Assembly (NCBI GenBank): GCA_963783335.1
Contig: CAWAND010000006.1
Span: 62,001-126,000 of the forward strand
Reading direction: 5' to 3'
DNA length: 64,000 bases
DNA from: CAWAND01 sp963783335
Lineage (GTDB): Bacteria; Chloroflexota; Anaerolineae; Anaerolineales; E44-bin32
Under the pieces are notes generated by a model, which was not told the DNA's origin, ran no database searches, and saw only the letters and a program-made list of their open reading frames with translations. Shown one piece after another: positions 52,516 to 61,778 of the stretch (its first letter is position 1; every line of letters begins with the position of its first letter). The position numbers and the translations under genes are program-made.

Positions 52516-52995
52516 TCAGGGGTAGACCCGCCTGAACTTCTCGCACACCACGGGCATGTCGTCACTCGGTTCTCGGCCGAGCTCATGGCATTCTGCGGAG
52601 AAGAAATCCCAGTGGAGCCGCCGCCAGAAGGCAAGCGAGCGATCGCCTTCGCCTTCCGCAAAGGCATGCGCCTCGCCGACTTCGTTGAAAGGCAGCACGG
52701 TCACGCCGGTGGTCTGGATGACGCACAGCGGCTGGCCCCGGCCATCCAGGACAATGCTATGGCCTCCGACCCGGGGGTAGGCTTCGCCTTCGCTCTCATA
52801 CCACCAGGCCAGCGACGCCGTGGCGGTCTTGATCCCGCGCCTGACCAGCTCGCCCAGGCTCTCGGCCATCTCAGGCGTGTTTCCGAAACTCCAGGCTTCA
52901 TAGCCCTGGGGCGCGTTCCCAGCCTCGCCGGCGCTCCAGTCCACAAACGCCTGCCAGTAGCCTTCGAGCGTGGCTTGGTTGTCTGCCTTGGTCAA
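52516..52995 (-). CDS. ASCH-domain protein
   Basis: 159 residues. The pattern matches ASCH-domain proteins: an N-terminal helix WQAFVDWSAG, the motif GIKTATASLAWWYESEGEAYP, then VLDGRGQPLCVIQTTGVTVLPFNEV and FAEGEGDRSLAFWRRLHWDFF. ASCH domains share the PUA-like fold and some bind or process nucleosides or RNA; no specific role is assigned. It lies downstream of GNAT and ABM-like genes on the same strand, after a 233-nt gap in which no gene was seen. Confidence 0.85.
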   Translation of the reverse strand: MTKADNQATLEGYWQAFVDWSAGEAGNAPQGYEAWSFGNTPEMAESLGELVRRGIKTATASLAWWYESEGEAYPRVGGHSIVLDGRGQPLCVIQTTGVTVLPFNEVGEAHAFAEGEGDRSLAFWRRLHWDFFSAECHELGREPSDDMPVVCEKFRRVYP

Positions 52996-53228
52996 TCGAA
53001 TCTACCTCGGCGGTAGGGCATCACGCCGCAAGCCAGCCAGGCGATGCTCGAACACGAAATCAAGCGAACCCATCTGGATTTGGCCGAACTCTTGCCTGCA
53101 TTACGCCCTTCCTCCCAGTCTGAGCTACCTATACTGTCTGAGCATACAACGGTCTTGTCACCTACGCGCGTCGGTCGATTTGGGCTATCTCTGCCGCCAG
53201 CCTCCCTTCGTGAAGGAGAATGCGGGCT

Positions 53229-53798
53229 TCAGGAGCGCTCGAAGTCCCCGGGGATGAGCGAGTGCATGGCGGCATCCAGATTGCGATCGCCGATCTTGAT
53301 CCGATTTCGCAGGATCCCCTCAAACGTGGCGCCGGTCTTCTCGGCCACCCGTCTGCTGGCGGTGTTTCCAACCGCGGCGACGATTTCAATTCTGCACAGA
53401 CCAAGTTTCTCCAGGCCGAAGCGGGCAACTGGGACCGCCGCCGCTGTAGCCACCCCTTCCCCTGTACGGTTCGAGCGCACCCAGTAGCCCAGATTAGCAA
53501 TCCGGTACTCCCAGATGATGTTGTTGAGACCGCAGCCTCCGAGGAAGGTCCCATCCGAAGCATCAAGGATGGCAAAGCCAAAGATCTCCTTCCGCTCCCA
53601 AGCCCCGGGGAGCTTGGGGAGCCACGCGCGGGTATCTGCGATCGAATAGTCCGGCGTGCACCAATCCATCCACGGCGCCAGTTCGGCCCGCGAAGCGTAG
53701 ACAGCATCGTAGATCGACTCCGCGTCCTCGGTTTCATACGGCCGGAGCACGAAGCGCCCATCATCCGAGCGCAGGTGGACGTCCCTTGAAATGTCCAT
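53229..53798 (-). CDS. GNAT-family N-acetyltransferase (RimJ/RimL-like)
   Basis: About 189 residues. FVLRPYETEDAESIYDAVYAS at the start, GGCGLNNIIWEYRIANLGYWVRS, RTGEGVATAAAVPVARFG (acetyl-CoA pyrophosphate loop region) and NTASRRVAEKTGATFEG are typical of acetyltransferases acting on protein N-termini or small amines. I chose ATG 53798 because GAGGCGG lies 8 nt upstream; an upstream start at 53876 would overlap the next gene. Substrate unknown. Confidence 0.88.
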   Translation of the reverse strand: MDISRDVHLRSDDGRFVLRPYETEDAESIYDAVYASRAELAPWMDWCTPDYSIADTRAWLPKLPGAWERKEIFGFAILDASDGTFLGGCGLNNIIWEYRIANLGYWVRSNRTGEGVATAAAVPVARFGLEKLGLCRIEIVAAVGNTASRRVAEKTGATFEGILRNRIKIGDRNLDAAMHSLIPGDFERS

Positions 53799-53872
53799 GG
53801 AAACCGCCTCTTTGTGCCTCCACCAGACCATCGTGCGAGACGACCCAGAGCGGGAATGGAGACGCACAGTCG

Positions 53873-54253
53873 TCAAAGGCGAGCAAATCCCGCGCTGAAG
53901 TCATGTTGAGACACGGTCCCTTTGCCCAACGCCCGGGCCTTGACGTGCAGTCGCTCCAACACCGCCTGGCTCACGGCCCCATAGACCTCGATGCCCTCCA
54001 GGTCCATCAAGTCGGCGAATTTCCGGAATTCATCCGCCCCCACATCCAGGTGAGACTCGAGTGACGAGGAATCGGGATGCACCGCAACCACGGTCATTTG
54101 TGACTGATCGCGATCCAGGAAGAAAGCGCATGAAAGAAGCTGGGGTACATTCGTCTCCACGCACTCAGCCAGCGACTGCATGGCGTGCTTGAGGTCTTCG
54201 AGCTTTCCCTCACGGATGGTGGACGTATCAACGCACACGATGGGATGGGTCAT
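53873..54253 (-). CDS. Conserved small protein, antibiotic-biosynthesis-monooxygenase-like fold
   Basis: About 126 residues from ATG 54253, which has GGAG 8 nt upstream; the open frame continues upstream without support. The N-terminus (HPIVCVDTSTIREGKLEDLKH) and CAFFLDRDQSQMTVVAVHPDSSSLESHL resemble the ferredoxin-like ABM/dimeric alpha-beta-barrel family. Small proteins of this type often bind or oxidise small aromatic compounds; no function is assigned. Confidence 0.6.
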   Translation of the reverse strand: MTHPIVCVDTSTIREGKLEDLKHAMQSLAECVETNVPQLLSCAFFLDRDQSQMTVVAVHPDSSSLESHLDVGADEFRKFADLMDLEGIEVYGAVSQAVLERLHVKARALGKGTVSQHDFSAGFARL

Positions 54254-54592
54254 TTGTGCTTCTCCCGGTTCAGTCTTGCCCAACGATCGCGCCCCCTCCC
54301 TCTGCATCCTCTCCAATCTCCCGCCATCGACGACGCGGCCTGCCGACCAGCTCCGACCGTCAACCGCCAGGTGGACTGGCCGGGGCGAGGCGCCATGGCC
54401 CGACGACTGGACGGATCCAAGGGAATCTCTCTTCAGCACCGTCTACCTTACTCGCGTTGCGTCGACCGTACAAACGGAGGTCGAAAGGCCGCCCTTGATG
54501 GGCCTTCACTCGGCCCCACCGCCCCGGCGGACCCTCATTCGTGCCATCCAAGCCTGCTATAATCCGTCAAATCCCGCCTCGAGAGGTTGTGT
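54254..54592. other. Divergent intergenic region without a recognisable gene
   Basis: In these 339 nt no gene was recognised; open frames present lack family features and ribosome sites. The only clear signal is the extended -10 promoter near its right end (54555-54563). Confidence 0.5.
54555..54563 (+). promoter_or_regulatory. Extended -10 promoter TGC-TATAAT before the deaminase-CYTH gene
   Basis: A perfect TATAAT (54558-54563) with an upstream TG lies 30 nt before ATG 54593. No good -35 is seen, as often with extended -10 promoters. Confidence 0.6.
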
Positions 54593-56569
54593 ATGCCCCA
54601 CGCCGATTTCCTTTTAACTCACGCAAACGTCATCACCATGAACTCGGAGTTCGAGATCATCCCCGATGGCGCCGTCGCCGTCCACGGGCAGATGATCGTG
54701 GCCATTGGCACCACCGCCGAGCTGAAGGCCGAGTACGATGCCGCCGAGGTCCTAGACTGCGGCGGCAAAGCCCTCATCCCGGGATTGGTCAACGCGCATA
54801 CGCACGCCTCGATGACCCTGCTGCGCGGGCTGGAAGATGACAGCCGGCTGGACGTTTGGCTGCTGGGCTACATGATGCCGGTCGAGCGTGAGTTCGTCTC
54901 GCCGGAGTTCTGCAAAGTCGGAGCCAAGCTGGCCTGCGCCGAGATGATCCGGTCTGGGATCACCAGCTTCGCAGACATGTATTACTACGAAGAAGCCGTG
55001 GCCGAAGCCGTAGCCGAAGTTGGCATGCGGGCCGTATGCGGCCAGACGGTGCTCAAGTTCCCCTCGCCGGACGCCGAATCCTTCGAGGACTCGCTGGAAG
55101 CGGCGCGCGGCTTCATCGAACGCTGGAAAGATCACGACCTGATCATTCCCGCCGTCTCACCCCATGCACCGTATACCTGCACGGCCGAAATCATGCACGC
55201 ATGTGCCGAGCTGGCCAAAGAATACGACGTCCCCCTCCACACGCACATCTCCGAGACCGCTCAGGAGGTTGAGCAGTGGCGAGAGACCTATGACATGCCG
55301 GTGGTACCGTGGGTCAAGAAGCAGGGCACGCTGGAGGCCAAGGTCATCGCCGCCCACTGCGTCCACATCGACACGGGCGAGATGCATACGCTGGAGCATG
55401 CCAACGCCGGCGTGGCCCACAATCCGTCCAGCAACCTCAAACTGGCGTCGGGGTTCGCCCCGGTGACCCAAATGCTCGAGGCTGGACTGAACGTCGGTGT
55501 CGGCACCGACGGGCCGTCATCCAACAACGACCTGGATATGTTCGAAGAAATCCGGTTGGCGTCCTTCGTAGCCAAGGCCATCACGCGCGACCCCACCGCC
55601 CTACCCGCCCGCAAGGTGTTTGAGATGGCCACCAGCATGGGCGCCCGTGCCTTGCACATCGATCATCTCACCGGCTCGCTCGTACCCGGCAAACGGGCCG
55701 ACATGGTCCTGGTCGATCTGAACACGGTGCACAACTTGCCCCAGTTCGATCGCGATCCGGATGCCGTGTACTCCCGACTGATCTACGCCGCCAAATCGAC
55801 CGACGTCACCGACGTGATGGTCGATGGACGCTGGTTGATGCGCGCCGGCGAGCTGAAGACGGTCGACGTGCCGCCGTTGCTGGAGGCCGCCGCCGACTAC
55901 GCCAAGAGGATCGATTCGTTCCTCGTCGAGCGGGAAGGCTCGGTCCTCTCCAAGCTCATCGCCATCGGCGGGGCCGAGCAGCAGGAGAGCTACGAGGTCC
56001 AGATCAAGGTGCGCTTGGACGATCCTGACGACGTGATCGAGAATCTCACCTCCAAGGGGGTTCGTATCATCCGCCATGCACACTACCTCGAGTACGACAC
56101 CTACTTCGAGTTCGACGACCGGGATCAGGGCCGGCTTCGTCATCGTGAGGATGACTTTGTGGACGACAAGGGCGAAGTCTTCAACGTGCGCTATCGGCTC
56201 ACCCTGATCGGCCCGGCCGCCGAACGCGAGTTCCCCAACTCGGTGCTGCTGTCACGTTCGCGCTTCATCGCGCCGGCCACCCATGGCCTGCGCTTCTATC
56301 GCGAATACTTCACACCCAAGAATGAGTTCCCCATTCATAAGGACCGCCAGCGGTGGTTGATCCAATTCGATGGGGTTGAGTTCTTCATCAACATCGACCG
56401 CGTGCTCGAGCCGAGGCTGCCGAACTCATTTCTTGAGATAAAGACCCGCACCTGGTCCCGGCGTGACGCCGAAGAGAAGGCCAACCGCATTACGGAGCTG
56501 TTGGGAGTCCTCGGGCTCGGGTCGGCGGAAGTCGTGCGTGACGAATACATCCAACTGATCACTGAATAA
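54593..56569 (+). CDS. 5-methylthioadenosine/S-adenosylhomocysteine deaminase fused to a CYTH domain
   Basis: Residues 1-~445 are an amidohydrolase of the MTA/SAH deaminase group: metal site HTH (69-71), LHTHISE (215-221), AAHCVHID (253-260) and GTDGPSSNND (304-313). It would deaminate MTA or SAH to the inosyl derivative. Residues ~466-658 are a CYTH-type tunnel domain: YEVQIKVRL (first acidic motif, with Gln in the second position of the usual ExExK), RLRHREDD, NVRYRLTLIGPA and FLEIKTRTWSRRDAE. CYTH enzymes hydrolyse triphosphates or make cAMP. ATG 54593 has GAGAGG 6 nt upstream. The fusion appears genuine since no stop or frame change occurs. Confidence 0.85.
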   Translation: MPHADFLLTHANVITMNSEFEIIPDGAVAVHGQMIVAIGTTAELKAEYDAAEVLDCGGKALIPGLVNAHTHASMTLLRGLEDDSRLDVWLLGYMMPVEREFVSPEFCKVGAKLACAEMIRSGITSFADMYYYEEAVAEAVAEVGMRAVCGQTVLKFPSPDAESFEDSLEAARGFIERWKDHDLIIPAVSPHAPYTCTAEIMHACAELAKEYDVPLHTHISETAQEVEQWRETYDMPVVPWVKKQGTLEAKVIAAHCVHIDTGEMHTLEHANAGVAHNPSSNLKLASGFAPVTQMLEAGLNVGVGTDGPSSNNDLDMFEEIRLASFVAKAITRDPTALPARKVFEMATSMGARALHIDHLTGSLVPGKRADMVLVDLNTVHNLPQFDRDPDAVYSRLIYAAKSTDVTDVMVDGRWLMRAGELKTVDVPPLLEAAADYAKRIDSFLVEREGSVLSKLIAIGGAEQQESYEVQIKVRLDDPDDVIENLTSKGVRIIRHAHYLEYDTYFEFDDRDQGRLRHREDDFVDDKGEVFNVRYRLTLIGPAAEREFPNSVLLSRSRFIAPATHGLRFYREYFTPKNEFPIHKDRQRWLIQFDGVEFFINIDRVLEPRLPNSFLEIKTRTWSRRDAEEKANRITELLGVLGLGSAEVVRDEYIQLITE

Positions 56570-56652
56570 TCCCCCCGCCAGCTCGCCGGCCACACCGCCT
56601 CATCCACCTCTGTCCGCGCGCCACAAGAGAACGTGCCTTGGGAGGCTTGTCT

Positions 56653-58143
56653 ATGTCCACACCGCATTCGACCGAAGCATGGGAGTCGCTCGACCCGCAA
56701 GATTGGGAGTCGCTGCAGGCCCTGGGCCACAGGATGCTGGACGACATGTTCAGCCACATGCAAACCCTACGCGACCGTCCAGTCTGGCAACCGATGCCCG
56801 ATCAGGTCCGCCAAACGTTTAAGACCCCCCTGCCGCGTGAAGGTCAGCCGGCCGAAGCCGTCTACCAGAGTTTCCTGGACAACGTTCTCCCATACAACAT
56901 GGGCAACGACCATCCACGTTTTTGGGGCTGGGTGATGGGCAACGGCACGCCGCTGGGGATGCTGGCCGATATGCTGGCCTCCGGCCTCAATCCCAACATG
57001 GGTGGGGCGGACCACGCCGGCGTAGAGGTCGAACGCCAGGTGATCGATTGGTGCAAAGCCATGTTGGGATGGCCGGAAACAGCCTCCGGAGTGTTGGTGT
57101 CAGGCGGCTCGGTCGCCAATCTTATTGGGCTGACAGTGGCGCGCAGCGCGCGGGCCGGGTTCGATGTGCGCCGCGACGGCCTGATGTCCGGCCACCCCCA
57201 GCTCACGTTTTATGTGTCGTCCGAGCAGCACTCATCGCTCGAGAGGGCAATCGAGATCTTGGGGCTGGGCGCCGCCGCCCTGCGCAAGGTCCCGGTAAAC
57301 AGCGCCTACCGCATCGATCTGGGCGCGCTCGAAGCCCAGATCGAGGCCGACCGGGAGGTGGGTATGCATCCGGTGGGCCTGATCGGCTGCGCCGGCACGA
57401 CCAACACCGGCGCCGTCGATCCGCTGGACGCGCTGGCCGACCTGGCCGAGCGGCACGGGCTCTGGTACCACATTGACGGGGCCTTCGGCGCCCTGGCACG
57501 CCTGGCGCCAGATGTCGGCCAGAAGTTGAAGGGGATGGAGAGGGCCAACTCCCTGGCCTTCGATCTGCACAAGTGGTTTTATCTGCCGTTCGAGATCGGC
57601 TGCGTCTTGGTGAGAGACGCCGAGACCCACCGGCGCACCTTCTCTGCCCATCCCGACTACCTGGAGAAAGCCGACCGCGGGCTGGCAGCCGGCGAGATCT
57701 GGTTCGGTGACTACGGCATCCAGCTGACGCGCAGCTTTCGGGCGCTCAAGGCCTGGATGGCCTTTCAGACTTACGGCGTCGATCAGGTGGGCAGGATCAT
57801 CGGGCAGAATATGCGGCAGGCCGCCGATCTGGGTACAGAAGTCGACTCCAGACCGAACCTGGAACTCCTGGCGCCGGTAGACCTGAATGTGGTGTGCTTT
57901 CGCTTCGTCGATCCAGCCATCGACCCCGGCCAGTTGAACCCGTTTAATGAGGAACTGCTGATCCGGCTGCAGGAATTGGGGGCCGCTGTGCCCTCCAGCA
58001 CGGTCCTCGAGCAGCGCTTCGCTCTCCGCTGCGCCATCACCAACCACCGCTCGCGCGACGAGGATTTCGACCTGCTCTTGAATGCGGTGGAGGCGATCGG
58101 CAGGGAGATGCTGGATGAGGGCTGGCAGCCGAGCGACGAGTGA
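56653..58143 (+). CDS. Group II PLP-dependent amino acid decarboxylase
   Basis: About 496 residues of the aromatic-L-amino-acid/glutamate decarboxylase superfamily. Conserved features: HPRFWGWVMGNGTPLG, GVLVSGGSVANLIGL, IGCAGTTNTGAVDPL, WYHIDGAFGALARL, and the PLP lysine in FDLHKWFYLPFE. Substrate cannot be fixed; tyrosine, tryptophan or aspartate are possible. I chose ATG 56653 (GGGAGG 8 nt upstream) over TTG 56638. It converges with mutS 9 nt away. Confidence 0.9.
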   Translation: MSTPHSTEAWESLDPQDWESLQALGHRMLDDMFSHMQTLRDRPVWQPMPDQVRQTFKTPLPREGQPAEAVYQSFLDNVLPYNMGNDHPRFWGWVMGNGTPLGMLADMLASGLNPNMGGADHAGVEVERQVIDWCKAMLGWPETASGVLVSGGSVANLIGLTVARSARAGFDVRRDGLMSGHPQLTFYVSSEQHSSLERAIEILGLGAAALRKVPVNSAYRIDLGALEAQIEADREVGMHPVGLIGCAGTTNTGAVDPLDALADLAERHGLWYHIDGAFGALARLAPDVGQKLKGMERANSLAFDLHKWFYLPFEIGCVLVRDAETHRRTFSAHPDYLEKADRGLAAGEIWFGDYGIQLTRSFRALKAWMAFQTYGVDQVGRIIGQNMRQAADLGTEVDSRPNLELLAPVDLNVVCFRFVDPAIDPGQLNPFNEELLIRLQELGAAVPSSTVLEQRFALRCAITNHRSRDEDFDLLLNAVEAIGREMLDEGWQPSDE

Positions 58144-58152
58144 GGCGAACGC

Positions 58153-60747
58153 TTAGCGGGAGTCCGACCGATCATCGTCCGCCAGGCGGCGCTGCCATTC
58201 GAACAGCTTGTTGAGCGCCTCGAGGGGGGTCAACGAGTCAACATCCAGGCCGCGCAGTTCGCGCATTAAGGGATGGTTCTCGGTCAGGAACGAAAGCTGC
58301 CCCGCCGGCTCGGCCGAGCCCGCCTGCGGCTCCCTCCCCTCCCGCTCAAGCTCGGCCAGGATTTCCTGCGCCCGATGAATCACCGGCCGCGGCAGGCCGG
58401 CCAATTCCCCCACATGAATTCCGTACGATCGATCGGCACCGCCGGGAACAATCTTGTGTAGGAAGACCAGCTGGCCGCCTTCGTCGGCCACGGCCACATT
58501 GTAGTTGCGCACACCCGGCAGCAGTGAGGCCAGGCGTGTGAGTTCATGGTAGTGGGTGGCAAACAGCGTGCGTGCCCTGAGTTTGGGATGGTTGTGGATG
58601 TGCTCAACCACCGCCCAGGCGATCGACAGGCCATCGTAGGTGCTCGTGCCGCGACCGATTTCGTCCAGGATCAGCAGGCTGCGGTTGGTGGCATGGTGGA
58701 GGATGTTGGCCGTCTCGATCATTTCCACCATAAAGGTCGATTGACCGGCGTGAATCTCATCCTGGGCACCAATACGGGTGAAGATTCTGTCCGTAAGCCC
58801 TATTCTGGCTGACGCCGCCGGCACGTAGCTGCCCATCTGGGCCATCAAAGCCAGCAGCGCCACCTGACGCAGGTAGGTGGACTTGCCGGACATGTTGGGA
58901 CCGGTGATCACCCTGACACGTTCGCCTTCATCGAAGACGGCATCATTGGGTATGAAACGTCCGTCTCGAATGAACTGCTCTACCACCGGGTGGCGCCCTT
59001 CGCGTATTTCCAGGACCGGCGCCTCGACCACCTCCGGCCGCACATAGCCCTTGATGGCCGCCACATCGGCCAGCGCGGCCACGGCGTCCAACCGAGCCAG
59101 CGCGCGCGCCGTGTCCAACAGCCGCCGGGCGTGCCCCCCGACGGTCCGACAGAGCTCCGCGAAAACGGCGGCTTCGATCTCGCGCATCTCTTCTTCCGCC
59201 GATAGGACTTTGGCTTCGTAGTCTTTCATCTCCGGCGTGATGTAGCGCTCAGCGTTGACCAGAGTCTGTTTGCGTTGGTAGATTTCCGGCACCCGATCCG
59301 AGTGCGCTTTGGTGACCTCGATGTAATAGCCGAAGACCTTGTTGTAGCCGACCTTGAGACTCTTAATCCCGGTTCGCTGGCGTTCCTCAGCCTCTAAGTT
59401 GGCGATCCAGTCCCGTGCCTGCTTCGATCCCCCCAGCGCCTGATCCAGCTCCTGGCTGAAGCCCGGCCGGATCACGCCCAAGTGAGCCAGCGTCGCCGGC
59501 GGTTCATCGGTTATCGCTTCCCACAACAAACGCGACACGTCGGTGCACGGATCGATGGCTTCTCGCATGCCTTCGATGGGCTCGGCTTCGGTGGTCTCCA
59601 ACAGGCGACGCAAATCCGGGAGCGCGTCCAACGTGTCCCGCAAGCCGGTCAAATCTCGCGGCCCGGCCACACCCGACAGGATCCGGTTGGTCAGCCGTTC
59701 CATATCGCCCAACGGATCTAGCGCCTGACGGACCTCGGACCGCCACAAGCCATCGTCGAAGAATGCCGTCACCTGGTCCAGGCGGATGTTGATTTGGGCC
59801 AGGTCGAGCAGAGGTCGATGGATCCATTGGCGCATCAGCCGCCGGCCCATGGGGGTGACGGTCGCATCAATAACCGAGAGAAGGGACCCGCGCGTGTCGC
59901 CGCTGCGAAGCGTTTCGGTGAGTTCCAAATTGCGCCGGGTGGCGGCGTCCAACACCATGTACTCGTCCAACGAATAGGTCGAAAGCGATGTGAGCAGGCT
60001 GAGGGCCGCCGGCTGGGTTTCGGACAAGTAGTCGATAATCGCGCCGGCCGCCTGGACAGCCAGCGGCTTGCCGTCCATCCCGAAACCTTCCAGGCTGGCG
60101 ACACCAAAATGCGTACGCAGCGTTTCCTCGGCGCGATCGGGAGCCACCCGCCATTCGGGGATCAGGCTGACATGCGTGTCGATGGCATCACTCGGCGCTT
60201 CGGTGTCCACAAGGAGCAGCTCTGCCGGCCGCAGGCGGGCCAGCTCTTGGTACAGGCCGTCCTCAAAAAGTTCCACCGGGAATTGGGTGGCGGCGAACTC
60301 CCCGGTCGTGACGTCGACGAACGCCGCCCCGAATTCGCCCTGACCGCGCATCGCCGCCAGAAGGTAGTTGTTGCCGTCACCGGGAAGCATCCCGGGCTCG
60401 ATCACCGTCCCCGGCGTCACGACGCGCACCACTTCTCGCGGAAAGAGGCCTTTGACCGGGCCGTCACCGACCTGCTCACAGATCGCCACGTGGTGGCCAT
60501 TTTCAATCAGTCGGGCGATGTAGGTTTCGGCAGCGTGGTGCGGGATGCCGGCCATCGGCACGCGCTTGCCTTTGGCCACGTTGCGCGAGGTGAGAACGAT
60601 GTCGAGGGTCTCCGCCGTCAAGCGCGCATCGTCGTCGAAAGTCTCGTAGAAATCGCCCAATCGGAAGAAAAGGATCGCATCAGGATATTGGCGTTTGATC
60701 TCGAGATACTGCTGCCGGATGGGGGTCACATTGTCCGTTTTTGCCAT
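58153..60747 (-). CDS. mutS: DNA mismatch repair protein MutS
   Basis: MutS recognises mismatches and starts repair with MutL. The N-terminal mismatch-binding domain has LFFRLGDFYETF (the Phe-x-Glu motif), and the ATPase has Walker A GPNMSGKST and LILDEIGRGTSTYDGLSIAWAV. The length of 864 is normal. The ATG is preceded closely by a promoter (see 60757-60785), leaving almost no leader. Confidence 0.97.
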   Translation of the reverse strand: MAKTDNVTPIRQQYLEIKRQYPDAILFFRLGDFYETFDDDARLTAETLDIVLTSRNVAKGKRVPMAGIPHHAAETYIARLIENGHHVAICEQVGDGPVKGLFPREVVRVVTPGTVIEPGMLPGDGNNYLLAAMRGQGEFGAAFVDVTTGEFAATQFPVELFEDGLYQELARLRPAELLLVDTEAPSDAIDTHVSLIPEWRVAPDRAEETLRTHFGVASLEGFGMDGKPLAVQAAGAIIDYLSETQPAALSLLTSLSTYSLDEYMVLDAATRRNLELTETLRSGDTRGSLLSVIDATVTPMGRRLMRQWIHRPLLDLAQINIRLDQVTAFFDDGLWRSEVRQALDPLGDMERLTNRILSGVAGPRDLTGLRDTLDALPDLRRLLETTEAEPIEGMREAIDPCTDVSRLLWEAITDEPPATLAHLGVIRPGFSQELDQALGGSKQARDWIANLEAEERQRTGIKSLKVGYNKVFGYYIEVTKAHSDRVPEIYQRKQTLVNAERYITPEMKDYEAKVLSAEEEMREIEAAVFAELCRTVGGHARRLLDTARALARLDAVAALADVAAIKGYVRPEVVEAPVLEIREGRHPVVEQFIRDGRFIPNDAVFDEGERVRVITGPNMSGKSTYLRQVALLALMAQMGSYVPAASARIGLTDRIFTRIGAQDEIHAGQSTFMVEMIETANILHHATNRSLLILDEIGRGTSTYDGLSIAWAVVEHIHNHPKLRARTLFATHYHELTRLASLLPGVRNYNVAVADEGGQLVFLHKIVPGGADRSYGIHVGELAGLPRPVIHRAQEILAELEREGREPQAGSAEPAGQLSFLTENHPLMRELRGLDVDSLTPLEALNKLFEWQRRLADDDRSDSR

Positions 60748-60756
60748 CGTGGATGC

Positions 60757-60785
60757 ATTCTAAGAGAGGCCCCATGAAACAGCAA
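60757..60785 (-). promoter_or_regulatory. Promoter of mutS (TTGCTG-N17-TAGAAT)
   Basis: On the minus strand TTGCTG (complement of 60780-60785) and TAGAAT (complement of 60757-60762) are 17 nt apart. The -10 ends 9 nt before the mutS ATG, so the mRNA leader would be only a few nucleotides. Confidence 0.6.
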
Positions 60786-60792
60786 GAAGCTA

Positions 60793-60801
60793 TGCTATAC
60801 T
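60793..60801 (+). promoter_or_regulatory. Extended -10 TGC-TATACT before the ROK kinase
   Basis: TATACT (60796-60801) with TGC in front ends 6 nt before ATG 60808, predicting a leaderless transcript. It overlaps the divergent mutS promoter region. Confidence 0.5.
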
Positions 60802-60807
60802 CCCGCC

Positions 60808-61758
60808 ATGTCCCAGCCACTTATCGCCGTAGACCTTGGCGGGACGTCGTTGCGGGCGGCCCTCTTCGCCGGCAACTCGCCCCAGCCCGAACGCCACAAG
60901 AAGACCTCTACCCAGGCTGACAAAGGGCCAGATCACGTCTTTCGACGGATCATCAAGACCATTGAGGCCGTCCTTCCCGAGTTCCACCCAGGGCCTGCGG
61001 ATTGGCGTCGGTGCACCGGGGCCCATCGATCCATATGAGGGCGTGGTCATTGAAGCCCCCAACCTGCCTGGCTGGAAAGATGTGCCGCTGCAAGCAAAGC
61101 TGCAAAGCCATTTCGACTGCCCGGTCCGACTGGGCAATGACGCCAACGTGGCTGGCCTGGGCGAGTGGCGTCACGGAGCAGGCAAGCAGGCCAACCCGAT
61201 GCTCTACATGACCATCAGCACCGGCATCGGCGGTGGTGTGATTCAGGGGGGGAGATCATGCTCGGCCAGCGCGGCCTGGCGGCCGAGTTTGGGCACATCA
61301 CTGTCGAGCCCGGCGGCCCTGTGTGTGGCTGCGGACAACACGGCCACCTTGAGGCCGTCGCAGCTGGGCCGGCCATCGCCCGCATGGCCAACGCACGCTT
61401 GGACAAAGGCGCCAAGTCGAGCCTGGCGCAGCTGCGGGACAAGGGGCGAAGCATCACCGCCATCGAAGTTGGCCGGGCAGCCAACGAGGACGATCCGCTG
61501 GCCTTGGAAATCATCCAACAGGCTGGCGAGACCATCGGCCTGGCGCTGGCCAGCCTGCTGCACGTCTTCAACCCGCAGACCGTAGTGCTCGGCGGCGGCG
61601 TCTCCCTGATCGGGCAGCCACTGTTCGACTCCATCGAGCACAGCCTGCACCAACACGTGATGCATCCAGCCTATCTGCAGAACTTCAACCTGGTCCCAGC
61701 GGCCCTCGGCGATGATGCCGGCCTGGTGGGCGCCATGGTGCTGGCAGCCTCGGCCTGA
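60808..61758 (+). pseudogene. ROK-family sugar kinase (glucokinase-like) with two compensating one-base indels
   Basis: Three frame segments form one ROK kinase: VDLGGTSLRAALF (ATP-binding start), then IGVGAPGPIDPYEGVVIEAPNLPGW and DANVAGLGEWRHGAG, then GLAAEFGHITVEPGGPVCGCGQHGHLEAVA (metal-binding cysteines) and VVLGGGVSLIG. Removing one C from the CCC at 60987-60989 and adding one G to the seven-G run at 61246-61252 restores a continuous reading frame (EFHQGLRIGVGAPG and VIQGGEIMLGQRG). This is most likely a sequencing error pattern. It would phosphorylate glucose or a related hexose. Confidence 0.88.
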
Positions 61759-61778
61759 GATCCCCCTAGAGACTCGCC

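Noticed and set aside
53044..53487. Open frame on the plus strand in and after the ASCH-GNAT gap
   Set aside because: Mostly overlaps the GNAT gene in antisense, with no ribosome site and no family match. The gap 52996-53228 appears empty.
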